A stretch of 64,000 nucleotides of DNA from Acidobacteriota bacterium. Its GTDB lineage: Bacteria > Acidobacteriota > Thermoanaerobaculia > Multivoradales > J023. This document shows, in pieces, positions 44,127 to 53,027 of this stretch. Both the position numbers and the translations under genes were made by a program. A model generated the notes under the pieces. That model was given only the letters and a program-made list of their open reading frames with translations, had not been told where the DNA came from and searched no databases. The DNA lies in NCBI GenBank assembly GCA_029263395.1, contig JAJCXO010000154.1, forward strand, positions 1-64,000. The letters run 5' to 3'. Numbering within the stretch: the stretch's first letter is position 1; every line of letters starts with the position of its first letter.

Positions 44127-45608
44127 TTAAGCGTCGGATCTCAGGTTACGGGTCAGGATCATCAGCACTGCGACGATGATCAATAACAGGACGGTTCCCA
44201 TCAGCAGCGCATAGTCTTCCAGCTGGAGCAGCGAGAACAGTAAGGTATACAACGTGGTCAGCAAGGCTGCAACAACAGCTGTGCGTTGCCAACTACGGAT
44301 CACAGCACCGGTGTAACAGGTGATCATTCCGATGCTGACGGCCGATGCCAGAACATAGGCACGGAAAAAATTGATGTGTTCCGCGAAGGACAACAATGTC
44401 AGGTAGAACAAGGTGAGCGCGATGCCGATCAGACCGTACTGCACGAAGTGCAACCGCAGGGAGTACACCAGCTCGAAGATCAGAAAAACCAAGAAAGTCA
44501 GGCCGACGAAGAGCAGCCCGTACTTAACCGCCCGGGTGACTTTGGAGTAGAGGAACACCGGTTCGAATAAATCCACGCCAGCGAGGAATTCGTCGAGCTC
44601 GAAGGTCCGTTTGGGGTAGGCGAACAGTTGCGGATAGTTGCGAGCCAAGTGCGGTATCGACCAGGTGGCTTCGAACCCTGCTTCGTGAGTTTCATAGTGC
44701 GCCGGCAGAGCCGATCCCTGGAAGCTGGGGTGCGGCCAGCTCGAGGTCATCTGCACCTGGGTATCTTCGCCAAATGGTGCAAATCGAAATCCCTGGCTGC
44801 CGTTGACTGACAGGCTCAGGTGAAAATTGTAGGGTGCACCATCCGGGGGCAGCATCTTCACGGGTGCATGAAAGCCACTGCCGAGGAGGTCGGTCAGGCG
44901 AGTGCCAGGGGCCAGACTTTGAGGCTGGCCGTTCCAGGTCAGCGCCGAGACTTCATTGATGGCGCGGGTATCGGAAATCGACACAACGAGATAAGCCTTG
45001 TCCCAGTCGGTCCGATGAAGGTTCTCCGAGATCGAGCTGAGGTCCGGTGGTTCAAAATGGCCTTGGACTTGAAGCTCCGCAGCGTAAACCAGCGACTTAT
45101 AAATCCCGCGGTGCCGGAGTTGCTCTTGGAGTTCGACCTCGATACTCAAGCCTTTGGGTAACACAACGGCCGAAAAGTTCTGGAACACCGCCTGGCTTGT
45201 GGTCGTCTCTTCGCCGGTCTTTTCGTCTTTGACGGTTTCTTGAACGAGGGTCTTCTCCGTGTAGGGCACCACCAAGATTGGCCCCTTGAAGGTCTGCTGG
45301 GTTCCCCAAATACCGGCGATGTCAGTCAGCACCGAGTTGTAGAGCCGATGGCGCTCGCGCACCATGTCACCGACCATGGCCAGCGGGATCAACATCAGGA
45401 GCGCCAGCACGCCGATGACGATGGAACGAACGGTCAGTGATTCTTTGAGAGGCGGCCGGTGCGACGGGCTCGCCTCGGATCCGGATGTGGAGGAGGTTCG
45501 ATTCGCCATGAGTTTTTTGATTCCTAGATAAATGAGCGCGGCGACACCGCCAAGAAGCACCACGACGAAGATGAGAAAGCCCAAGACGGCCAAGTCGTTT
45601 CCAGTCAT
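44127..45608 (-). CDS. creD: CreD-family inner membrane protein
   Basis: The 493-residue product matches CreD: a membrane helix and the motif pattern GPILVVPYTEK, then FSAVVLPKGLSIEVEL, IYKSLVYAAELQVQGHFE and DTRAINEVSALTWNG in the large periplasmic part, and five or six C-terminal helices (LPHLARN onward, VKYGLLFVGLTFLVFL). An extra N-terminal helix and Ser-rich linker (~1-60) precede the usual start, so ATG 45515 (MANRTSS) is an alternative. CreD is part of the CreBC regulon and affects envelope integrity and beta-lactam tolerance. No creBC genes are adjacent. An unusual palindrome array lies ~300 bp upstream. Confidence 0.88.
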   Translation of the reverse strand: MTGNDLAVLGFLIFVVVLLGGVAALIYLGIKKLMANRTSSTSGSEASPSHRPPLKESLTVRSIVIGVLALLMLIPLAMVGDMVRERHRLYNSVLTDIAGIWGTQQTFKGPILVVPYTEKTLVQETVKDEKTGEETTTSQAVFQNFSAVVLPKGLSIEVELQEQLRHRGIYKSLVYAAELQVQGHFEPPDLSSISENLHRTDWDKAYLVVSISDTRAINEVSALTWNGQPQSLAPGTRLTDLLGSGFHAPVKMLPPDGAPYNFHLSLSVNGSQGFRFAPFGEDTQVQMTSSWPHPSFQGSALPAHYETHEAGFEATWSIPHLARNYPQLFAYPKRTFELDEFLAGVDLFEPVFLYSKVTRAVKYGLLFVGLTFLVFLIFELVYSLRLHFVQYGLIGIALTLFYLTLLSFAEHINFFRAYVLASAVSIGMITCYTGAVIRSWQRTAVVAALLTTLYTLLFSLLQLEDYALLMGTVLLLIIVAVLMILTRNLRSDA

Positions 45609-45916
45609 GGTGTCGAGTCCTCGTTAGTCGAAGTTTTCCCGGCAGGAGTGCCAGGCTGAGCAAGCCAGCCGCCACGGTATGATCTATTAGAGACACTCAA
45701 CATGGCCCGATCAAGGCAAGAGTGAGGCAGGCTCGGGGCAAATAGGCTGATCCATCGGGTGTCTCATCGGTCGCCCGGCGTCACGGCTACGATCCCGACC
45801 GGGCCGGGACGTTACCCCGTCCTTCTTCGCCGATTTACCCGAGCGGGGGAGCCTTGCGGCATCTCGATCCAGAGAAGGGCCGAGGATTGGCGATCTTGGG
45901 CACGAAAAGAAGCACG
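45609..45916. other. Leader region of creD
   Basis: No coding sequence is supported in this 308-bp stretch between creD and the palindrome array. It should contain the creD promoter. GATC-containing words occur, but no copy of the RATCA-N5-TGATC palindrome is present. Confidence 0.4.
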
Positions 45917-46290
45917 AATCAGCCGATGATCGGCAAAATGTCGACCGACATTGGCCCAATCAGCCGATGATCGGCAGGATGTCGACCGACATCGGCCCAA
46001 TCAGCCGATGATCGGCAAAATGTCGACCGACATTTGCCCAATCAGCCGATGATCGCCAGGATGTCGACCGACCTCAGCCCAATTTTCGCCTGATCGAGCT
46101 TCTCGAGCACGCAACGAGCCACGATCATCGGGTGATCGCACGGCTTGTCGCGAACACGAGGTCCAATCATCGGCTGATCGGGCTGCGATGTTTTGTTCAG
46201 ATCCGCGATCAGCCGATGATCGGACGTCTCGAGCATCCTCGACCCGTCGATCAGCCGCTGATCGACGGTCTTGCGACGAGGAACCGAGGG
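45917..46290. repeat. Nine-unit phased palindrome array, 41-42 bp period
   Basis: Units begin at 45917, 45958, 45999, 46040 and 46081 (41-bp period), then at 46123, 46165, 46207 and 46249 (42-bp period). Each unit starts with a 15-bp palindrome RATCA-N5-TGATC; unit 5 is degenerate in the left arm. In units 1-4 the rest of the unit is also conserved and contains TGTCGACCGACA. In units 6-9 the flanks have diverged, but the palindrome arms remain intact. 41-42 bp is four helical turns, so all palindromes face the same side of the DNA. The period is not a multiple of three, and no frame runs through. There are no spacers, so this is not CRISPR. Confidence 0.88.
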
Positions 46291-46332
46291 GTCGCGACGC
46301 ATCCCTGGCTGTTTGGGGAGAATTCCTCCAGT

Positions 46333-46372
46333 TTGATCAAGGACCTGCTTGATCAAGGACCTCTTCGATCAA
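46333..46372. repeat. TTGATCAA repeat, 16-bp period, three copies
   Basis: TTGATCAA at 46333-46340 and 46349-46356, and TCGATCAA at 46365-46372, each followed by GGACCT or GGGC. The copies are exactly 16 bp apart and lie between the palindrome array and the frameshifted gene. Confidence 0.7.
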
Positions 46373-46597
46373 GGGCACGTTGCCAGCGCACTCGTATCCG
46401 TCACCGCAGCCGACGCGTTACCGAGCGGATTGGTGTAGGTCTGTGAGGTGTCGGTTGTGGTGTCGGTCACCGTCAAGGTGTATTCCACGTCCGTTGTGGG
46501 TGGAGAAGCTGCGCGGCAGCTCGGCGGCACCGGCCGCCCCGGCTGCGATCCATACGGCCGCTACGATCATCGAGGTCCTCAATCTTGCGGATCTCAT
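46369..46597 (-). pseudogene. Frameshifted small secreted-protein gene
   Basis: ATG 46597 has an excellent AAAGGAG site 7 nt upstream and encodes a clear signal peptide (RTSMIVAAVWIAAGAAGAA). After about 30 residues this frame loses protein character and runs to a stop at 46418. The +1 frame from about residue 36 continues with VEYTLTVTDTTTDTSQTYTN, then PLGNASAAVTDTSALATCP, and stops at 46369-46371. That reads as a proper beta-strand C-terminus. A single frameshift near 46500 would join the two into a protein of about 75 residues. It could be a true pseudogene, a sequencing error, or a remnant of a larger deletion. Confidence 0.5.
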
Positions 46598-47053
46598 TTC
46601 AAATCTCCTTTGGTCGACGTATCTTGTGAAGCTGGAGTGAGACTGGATTGGCGCAGGGTCTGGCAGTTGGCTCGAATGATGTGAATCTCGGAGTGGGTGC
46701 GTTTGTGCGATCAGTGCGGTGACAGCGCGGGGTGCTGCTTCTTCTCGGTTCGAGGAGCAGGATGCAGAGCTTGGAGGATGGAGTGTTGTGGTCTTAAACA
46801 AGACGATACTTGCTCTTCACGCTCAAAACTGAAATAGTAATACCGTCGGGTTCGCCTTACGGACCGAAAGCTACTCCCCGCCTGAAGCGACAACTCCAAA
46901 CCGTCTCTTTCCTGCAATCGAGTATCCAACGCCTCCTCTAGCAGCCCGTGGGCTTCGGTCACGTTGGCCGAGCAACCATGCACGTTTTTCCGTTCACCGT
47001 TTTTTAGATCACTGTTTTCTAGAGGATTGTGGCGGACAGGAGATGAGAGTCAA
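46598..47053. other. Long leader of the RRM gene
   Basis: This 456-bp stretch has no supported gene. It lies between a leftward gene start and the RRM start, so it holds two divergent promoters. A long 5' leader would fit the cold-inducible behaviour common for small bacterial RRM proteins (inference). Confidence 0.4.
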
Positions 47054-47356
47054 ATGTCGAAGAAGATCTACGTAGGCAATCTGCCATTCAGCGCGTCCGA
47101 CGACGAAGTCCGCGATATGTTCGGTGAGTTCGGGACGGTTGAATCGGTCAACCTGATCACTGATCGGGACACCGGCCGGCCTCGGGGCTTCGGCTTCGTG
47201 GAGATGTCAGATGGTGCCGACGAGGCGATCCAGGCGCTTCACCAGAAAGATATGGGCGGTCGTAGCCTCAATGTAAACGAGGCTCGTCCTCGTGAGGATC
47301 GCGGCGGTCGCGGCGGTGGCGGCGGTGGCGGTGGCGGTCGACGCCACGGCTGGTAG
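47054..47356 (+). CDS. Glycine-rich RRM RNA-binding protein
   Basis: This 100-residue protein has a single RNA-recognition motif, RNP2 KIYVGNL and RNP1 RGFGFVEM, with FGEFGTVESVNLITDRDTGR between them, and a Gly/Arg C-terminal tail (RGGGGGGGGGRR). This is the standard form of cyanobacterial and acidobacterial Rbp proteins, which bind single-stranded RNA and often act in cold adaptation. GGAGATGAGAG precedes ATG 47054. A hairpin follows the stop. Confidence 0.93.
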   Translation: MSKKIYVGNLPFSASDDEVRDMFGEFGTVESVNLITDRDTGRPRGFGFVEMSDGADEAIQALHQKDMGGRSLNVNEARPREDRGGRGGGGGGGGGRRHGW

Positions 47357-47370
47357 TCGATAAGTAAGCT

Positions 47371-47401
47371 GCTGGAGGTCGACGGAACGTCGATCTCCAG
47401 C
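47371..47401 (+). terminator. Hairpin after the RRM gene
   Basis: GCTGGAGGTCGACG and CGTCGATCTCCAGC pair over 14 bp with one G-T wobble and a 3-nt loop, 14 bp after the stop. There is no strong T-run, so termination may be weak or the stem may protect the mRNA end. Confidence 0.6.
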
Positions 47402-47537
47402 ACGATAGTTCAGTTGTTTCTCGACCTGAGATGCCCTGGCAAAAAGCCACTGGCATCGCGACTGACGCTTTCTAGGCGTCCCTCGTAAGACAGGTTCTGG
47501 ATGCCTTGCAAGCGACAGCATTGATCGGATCCGATGG

Positions 47538-49076
47538 CTAACGCAGCCACCAATCGACGATGTTGAACGGTGCGATCGGCGGCAAGCTCGAGAAGTCCAT
47601 GTCGTTGGTGCCGAAGTTCTCGAAGGTGAGTAGGGCGACGGCATTGACATCGTAGTTACCGTTGCAGGTCAACTGACTGGGGTTGGCGGCACAATCGGTA
47701 TCCGTCCACAGCGTCTGGCTAGCCTGGCCATAACCGCGAACGAACCAGTAGCGTTCCAGGTTCTTGCCACCGCCGAAGTTTGTCGGATCGAGGGCGCCGC
47801 CAACCGCCTCCTCTTCAATGACCAGCACGTTTTCTTGCACACCAAGGTCGCCGCCGAAGTCGACTCTGGCGGCGACGAACATCCACTGGCGATGTTTGAT
47901 GCTGCCGATGAACGGACCTTGAGTACCGGTCTGCGGATCGAAGGCGAGGACATCGAACTCCTTCCAGCCATGCTCCAGCTTGGCACCCGCGGTCACCGAG
48001 CCTTGGTTATAGGTTGTCGGCGGTACGATGCCGAGGTCGATCACCGGTAGGTCCGAGATCATGCGTACGGTTTGGGGCGGAAAGTTCGCATTTGCTCCGC
48101 TGGTTGGGCCACACAGGGTGCCGGGGTTTGCGAAGCAGCGCGAGCCGGCCAGGATGTCGATGTTCTTATGAACGCCGAGGCGAGTGTCGTTGGTGCCGTT
48201 GTGAGAGATCATGTCGAAGTTGCCGGTCTCGAAGGTGTCGGGTTGGACAAATAGAGCGGTGCTGCGCAGCAGCTCATTTGATGCCGACTTCTCGGCATCG
48301 TGGCACCAGCGCTTCAGGATCCCACCAACATTGAGCCAGGGTCCACACAGCTTGAACCCGGGCATTGTCTGGCCACGGTGATGCCGCAAGTCGATGCAGG
48401 CTTTGCCGGTGCGGACTCTGGACAACATGGGGTCGTCCCAGTCGAAGACGCCAGCCTCTAGTGAGTGGAGCAGCCGAGGCGAGACGTAACGGGTGGTCGA
48501 TTCGGTGGTGAAGGTACCTTCGAGGGTTGTCCAGATGCCGCTGCCGCCGCCATCCTCGAGGACTCGGACAGCGGAAACTCCACCAAAGGCATCCCATTCG
48601 GTGACACTGAGGCGAGCCTGCTGCCCCGAGTCGTTGTGCAAGCGCACGGAGAGCCTATATTCAGTGCTGCCGCGGACTATGATGCCGGGATCAGTCCCAG
48701 TGTCAACGCTCAGGTAAAGGTCACCGGGCTGGGTGACGGTGACCCGTGCTGCGTGCGCCCCCGACTGGACTGGCTGTGGCACCGTCAAGATGGCTAGCGA
48801 GCCAGCCCCAGAATTCACCGTCAGCGCCCACTGATGGATTTCCGCAGGCGACTGCGTGACACCTTCGAACGCGGCATTACCGATCAGATTGCAAGTTCGC
48901 GCTTTGGCCTCCTGCAGTTGCGCCTGAGCGCTAGACCCGCTGCAGGCAAGCCAAACGACGGCTGCGATGACAGGTATGAGTTCGGTGCCTCGATTACGTG
49001 CGGGCTCAGAAGATGCGAACAAGCGTTGGATGAGGGAGTGATGTCGGCGGATTGCAGTTGAGATGAGTTGAAACAT
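47538..49076 (-). CDS. Secreted protein with carbohydrate-binding-like N-terminal domain
   Basis: The 512-residue product has a signal peptide (about 28-50, LIPVIAAVVWLACSGSSAQA) and a jelly-roll-like first domain (~60-200). Its N-terminus starts CNLIGNAAFEG and continues with YRLSVRLHNDSGQQARLSV, as in CBM4/9-type modules. The remaining ~300 residues are not recognised; they contain several cysteines (RCFANPGTLCG, TDTDCAANPSQLTCNG). ATG 49076 is chosen because AGGGA precedes it and the signal peptide follows; the open frame extends upstream without such features. It probably acts outside the cell. Confidence 0.6.
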   Translation of the reverse strand: MFQLISTAIRRHHSLIQRLFASSEPARNRGTELIPVIAAVVWLACSGSSAQAQLQEAKARTCNLIGNAAFEGVTQSPAEIHQWALTVNSGAGSLAILTVPQPVQSGAHAARVTVTQPGDLYLSVDTGTDPGIIVRGSTEYRLSVRLHNDSGQQARLSVTEWDAFGGVSAVRVLEDGGGSGIWTTLEGTFTTESTTRYVSPRLLHSLEAGVFDWDDPMLSRVRTGKACIDLRHHRGQTMPGFKLCGPWLNVGGILKRWCHDAEKSASNELLRSTALFVQPDTFETGNFDMISHNGTNDTRLGVHKNIDILAGSRCFANPGTLCGPTSGANANFPPQTVRMISDLPVIDLGIVPPTTYNQGSVTAGAKLEHGWKEFDVLAFDPQTGTQGPFIGSIKHRQWMFVAARVDFGGDLGVQENVLVIEEEAVGGALDPTNFGGGKNLERYWFVRGYGQASQTLWTDTDCAANPSQLTCNGNYDVNAVALLTFENFGTNDMDFSSLPPIAPFNIVDWWLR

Positions 49077-49533
49077 TGAACATTCCCTTGAATGCCGCTG
49101 GTCGGCAAGTCGGAGTGTTGACCTTCCTGCCTGGGAATGGAGGGACCCAGATCTGAATGCTCTGTGAGTTGCAGAGCCTCCGAGAGACTTGAAAAGCAAG
49201 AGCTGTGCCATCAGTGATTTACCGGTGCGTCCAAGCGCAAGGCCAGGAATCGGCACCACTATTGGGTGAGAAGTGCCCAGCCTTCGAGCTGAAAAGCAAA
49301 GAGGTTGGGCAAACGATCCACGTTCAACGAACGATGCTGAGCCTGGCACGGGTTTACACTAAGCCTCTCGTGGAGGCTGATTTGGGTATGAAGGGTTTTA
49401 TACTTGTGGCCAGGTTCGTCACTGCGAGGTTGCTGGGAGGCCCTTGCTGCGACGGTTGACGTCTGACTCGGCTTGCCGTCCTGTTGGAATCGCCTTACTC
49501 AACTAGCTTGCGCATGGAGGAGGAAACTTGAAG
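49077..49533. other. Divergent intergenic region
   Basis: No gene is supported in this ~457-bp region between two divergent secreted-protein genes. A strong GGAGGAGG at 49516-49523 is the ribosome binding site for the rightward gene. Confidence 0.5.
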
Positions 49534-50430
49534 ATGCCTACCAAAGCCCTACTCATCATCACTGTGACGCTGTGCTTGTTCCTGTCCCCGGAGCCTGGCT
49601 CAGCTGCTAAATTACAGGCCGACCTCATCGATTCGGTGGACGGTGAGGCCAGGTACATCGTGAGCTGGGAAGCCGGCACGTTTACTAGTGGTGGGCTCTA
49701 CAGCGGATCGCTCAATCGTGCGAACAAGAAAATTGTTCGGCGCTCGGGGGAGTTTTGCACCGCGCAAGGTTTTGATCGATGGCGGTTTGCCACCCTTGCC
49801 GAAATTGCCAACGACGAGACGTTGAAAGTCGCCTGGGATATCGCAACCGGCGGGACCGGCAAGACCCACTCGACCGAGCGCACCGGCAATTGGTTGACAG
49901 GCATCGAGAAACACAATCGAGTACGCCGCATCCTCATCTTGAGCAAGGTAGACGGCTCAGCAGGACCTTGCCGGGAATTGCCGACTCAGCTCGCCCGTAG
50001 AAGCAGCGCAGCCGAAGAGACGCCAGGAGACACGGATCAGGCGGAGGCCGTCGAAGTACACCCTGAAGTGTTGAAGTCGACCCGTGCAGCTGCCGAGGAG
50101 GGGGACGTCGAGGCCCAGAACCGGCTCGGTGAGATGTATGCAAAGGGTATCGGAGGTTCCAAAGACTACCGCCAGGCGGTGAAATGGTATCGCCAGGCGG
50201 CCGACCAAGACTTTGGACCAGCCCAGCTCAACCTCGGGTTGGCTTACGCCGAAGGCTTAGGGGTACCGAGTGATCACGTACAGGCATATTTGTGGCTCAA
50301 CCTGGCGTCCACCACGGGAGACGAGCTAGCCAAGACGTCACGGGATGAATTGGCCGAGAGGATGACTGCTGAGCAGGTCGCCGAAGCCCAGCGCCTAGCA
50401 CGGGATTGGTGGGAACGTCGCGCAGAATAG
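49534..50430 (+). CDS. Secreted Sel1-repeat protein
   Basis: This 298-residue protein has a signal peptide (KALLIITVTLCLFLSPEPGSA), an N-terminal globular part of unknown fold (~25-150) and C-terminal Sel1-like repeats (~185-270: AEEGDVEAQNRLGEMYAKGI and ADQDFGPAQLNLGLAYAEGL). Sel1 repeats mediate protein contacts in the envelope. ATG 49534 follows the GGAGGAGG site by 10 nt; a TTG at 49528 is also possible. The N-terminal part contains GTFTSGGLYSG and WDIATGGTGKTH, which I could not assign. Confidence 0.7.
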   Translation: MPTKALLIITVTLCLFLSPEPGSAAKLQADLIDSVDGEARYIVSWEAGTFTSGGLYSGSLNRANKKIVRRSGEFCTAQGFDRWRFATLAEIANDETLKVAWDIATGGTGKTHSTERTGNWLTGIEKHNRVRRILILSKVDGSAGPCRELPTQLARRSSAAEETPGDTDQAEAVEVHPEVLKSTRAAAEEGDVEAQNRLGEMYAKGIGGSKDYRQAVKWYRQAADQDFGPAQLNLGLAYAEGLGVPSDHVQAYLWLNLASTTGDELAKTSRDELAERMTAEQVAEAQRLARDWWERRAE

Positions 50431-50616
50431 CATACGTGACGACTTGGCTTCGAGTGTTGCCATCGATGACTTCGATGAGTTGGCCTGAGTACCTTTATCG
50501 CATGGCTGATCTCGGGAGATCAAACTGGAGCCTCATACCCGAGCTGTGAAGCGAGCTCGCCACAGTGTCGGCGGATGAGGTCGAGTTGGTGGTGAGCGAT
50601 GAGCTGTCGACTGCCA

Positions 50617-51132
50617 TAAGCCCAGCTGTGGGGTGGTGGCAGATGTTGTGGGAAGCCTGCAGCCGACACGGGGCGGAAGATTCCGCTGGCCGATTTGATT
50701 CCGGTACCACCCGGTTCGATCGCCAGTATCCTCGACTGGAAACCGGCGCTGGCAGGCGGCCATGCCCACAGCTTCGCTCTCCAGGTCTGGCTCGAGTTGG
50801 GGCCGGCGGGAGCCTTGCTGCTCGCCGGGTTGATGGTGACTCTGTTGCGATCGGTCCGCGGTCGAGAACAGGGCAACTCAGCTGAGGCCGCTCAACTTGC
50901 CCATTACACCGGGATCATGGCCTTCTTGATGGCGAACTATCCGCTGTGGAGTCCGTCTGTGGTCTGTTTGGTTTTTCTTGCGGCAGCTTATGGATCGATC
51001 CTCGATACGTCCAAGCCGACGGCTGCTGACAAGCCGGCGAAAAACAGTCCTAAGCCTGCCAGTAGGCCGCCAAGTGTTGTCCAAGTCAGGAGTTTTGCCA
51101 GCACGTTCGGCAGTTCGACTCGGCGGTGCTGA
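50617..51132 (+). pseudogene. O-antigen ligase-like C-terminal fragment
   Basis: The frame reads as the C-terminal third of a Wzy_C/O-antigen ligase membrane protein: GGHAHSFALQVWLELGPAG, then ALLLAGLMVTLLRSVRG and TGIMAFLMANYPLWSPSVV. The frame is closed upstream by stops at 50593 and 50614, so the N-terminal two thirds are missing. The region after about 51020 is no longer protein-like and overlaps an antisense flippase fragment. It is best read as a decayed gene. Confidence 0.45.
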
Positions 51133-51512
51133 GCTACCTCGGAGACATGACTGAACGAGGCGGTCGCGAACAGGTGGCCGAAGTGTGCGAGAAACGCGAA
51201 CCCGGGCTCACCGATGCGGTAGTCGCCGACCTGATCGCTACCCGCCGTGATGCCGAGCAAGATCACGGGATAGGCCACCCCCAGGCGGTGGAGTGTGTCC
51301 GCGGCACCGATCGGCCAAGACTGTTAAAGAATCCGTCGCATCTCCGAAGCTTTAAATCGGAGGCGTATCGGACCATAGATACTCTGAAACCACCGGGCTT
51401 CGAGGAGAATCAACAGTGCCATCGTTATGACAAAAAACGCTGGTACAAGCCAGGCAGTGGCGTCGTCTTGGACCAGCAGGACTTGGGCATTTTGCCAGAG
51501 ATCCAGTGAGTT
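50988..51512 (-). pseudogene. Wzx-like polysaccharide flippase fragment with internal stop
   Basis: The minus strand encodes flippase-like sequence: NSLDLWQNAQVLLVQDDA and FVITMALLILLEARWF, and after an in-frame TAA (51324-51326) SWPIGAADTLHRLGVAYPV, then GDYRIGEPGFAFLAHFGHLF. Both sides of the stop are in the same frame and continuous in family sense, so a single nonsense change interrupts the gene. The N- and C-terminal parts of the ~480-residue family are also absent. Together with the ligase fragment on the other strand this marks a degraded polysaccharide locus. Confidence 0.5.
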
Positions 51513-51662
51513 CGGAGTTCGGGGGCTGTGTACCAGGCTGAAACTCCGTTGCGACGGGTTAGAGAGACGCCGTCGAGATTGCATATTTCCCATCCTCGTA
51601 CGACTGAGGTAGCCTGTCGCTCTTGCCGGCCTCCAAGAATTTCTGCCGGTGATCGGAGAACG

Positions 51663-52796
51663 ATGACCGACGACCGACTTGCCGCTATCGACTGTCCCCA
51701 CGGCGAAGCTTGTGGTGCTTGCGCCTTCTTGACCATAGGCTACCCAGCCCAGCTCGGGCGCAAGCGCCGGGTGCTCGGCGAGGCCTTGAAACGGTATCGT
51801 ACCCTGGAGAAGGCCAAGCTCCTTTCCTGCCTGGCATCGCCTCACGTCGAGATGTATCGCAACCGGGCCAAGATGGCGGTTGGATTGTCGAAAGGTAGAG
51901 AAGCGAAGCTTGGCTACTTTCGATCGGGCACCCGTGAGATCACCGACGCAACCGACTGTCGCGTGTTGGTGCCCGAGATTCTAGAGACCAGCCGAAGATT
52001 GCGCGGATTGCTGAACACCGTCGGTTCGATACCGCGTGAGCTGCGCCATATCGATATCCGTTGTGGCAGCAAACCTACCCGCCAGCATCTGATCCTCGTC
52101 TTGCGAACCGACAAGCTGCCTCGGCTGCCGATCGAGAGGATTCGAAGTGCCTGCCGGTGGGTCGACGGTATCTCGGTCAATTTGAATCCGAGCGGCGGGG
52201 CGCAGGTGCTCAAGGGACCGATTCAGCCGATTTGGGGAGCGCGTGAGGTGTATGTCGAGACGGCCGGTTTATCGCTGCGGGTGTCGCCAGCGTCCTTCTT
52301 CCAGGCCAACCTGTCGGTCCTGCCGGAAATTCACCGCATCATGGCCGACTTCATGGACCGTGGAAAGGTGCTGGCAGATCTCTACTCGGGGGTCGGGACC
52401 CACGGCCTGGCGCTGCGAGATCGGTTCCGCAGCGTTGTGTTCGTTGAGGGTGTGAGGATTGCTGTTGCCGATACCAAAGCGACGATCCAGCGTAACCGGC
52501 TGAGCGGCGTCCAAGTTATCGCCAAGCCGGTCGAGCGTGCTTTGGAGCCGTTGATGGCCACCAACCCGGACAGTGTCGTTATGAATCCGTCCCGTGCCGG
52601 TGTCAAACTGACGGTGCTCGAGCGGCTCGCGGCGTCGGCTGTGCGCAAGATCGCGTACCTGTCGTGTGATCCGAAAACGCTCTGTCGTGATCTCGATGTC
52701 TTGGTCAAAGGTCGATTCCGACTGGTGTCCGCGCAGCCGATCGACATGATGCCGCAGACCCGGCAAGTCGAAGCGATTGCACTGCTTCAGCGCTAG
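51663..52796 (+). CDS. TrmA/RlmC/RlmD-family RNA (uracil-5) methyltransferase
   Basis: This 377-residue SAM-dependent enzyme methylates a uracil C5 in rRNA or tRNA. An N-terminal 4Fe-4S cluster is indicated by Cys11, Cys17, Cys20 (CPHGEACGACAF) and a later Cys in ATDCRVL. The SAM site is LADLYSGVGTHGL, the catalytic Cys lies in YLSCDPKTLCRDL and the general base Glu in QTRQVEAIALL. It lacks the N-terminal TRAM domain of RlmD, so it resembles the shorter RlmC/TrmA form. ATG 51663 has GGAG upstream. Target position cannot be set from sequence. Confidence 0.88.
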   Translation: MTDDRLAAIDCPHGEACGACAFLTIGYPAQLGRKRRVLGEALKRYRTLEKAKLLSCLASPHVEMYRNRAKMAVGLSKGREAKLGYFRSGTREITDATDCRVLVPEILETSRRLRGLLNTVGSIPRELRHIDIRCGSKPTRQHLILVLRTDKLPRLPIERIRSACRWVDGISVNLNPSGGAQVLKGPIQPIWGAREVYVETAGLSLRVSPASFFQANLSVLPEIHRIMADFMDRGKVLADLYSGVGTHGLALRDRFRSVVFVEGVRIAVADTKATIQRNRLSGVQVIAKPVERALEPLMATNPDSVVMNPSRAGVKLTVLERLAASAVRKIAYLSCDPKTLCRDLDVLVKGRFRLVSAQPIDMMPQTRQVEAIALLQR

Positions 52797-52950
52797 GCAG
52801 CTTGGGCGTTCAGCTCGATTTTGTCCCAGGTGGGTCCGCTAGCCGGCCGTGCGGGTGGGCTGCGCGCGAGACTGCGTGACTCGCCGGATCCTTCTCTAGA
52901 TGCGTAAGCTACCTCAATGCAACCCGTGAGCGAATCCTTCAATGGTGCAC

Positions 52951-52993
52951 GCTCAAACATACTCGCTCGTGCTCGCTCCACCCGCACGACCTC
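52951..52993 (+). repeat. Dispersed intergenic repeat, copy 1
   Basis: GCTCAAACATACTCGCTCGT, then GCTCGCTCCACCCG and ACGACCTC. A second copy with the same order of words is at 57536-57578. Both lie in intergenic DNA. Confidence 0.55.
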
Positions 52994-53027
52994 GACCACT
53001 CACCAAACTCCAGCTCAAGCTAGAGAA

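Noticed and set aside
45917-46290. CRISPR array
   Set aside because: Units follow each other without unique spacers and no cas genes are nearby; the period and diverging flanks fit a tandem array instead.
49205-49459. Plus-strand open frame in the divergent gap
   Set aside because: Composition is not protein-like and there is no ribosome binding site.
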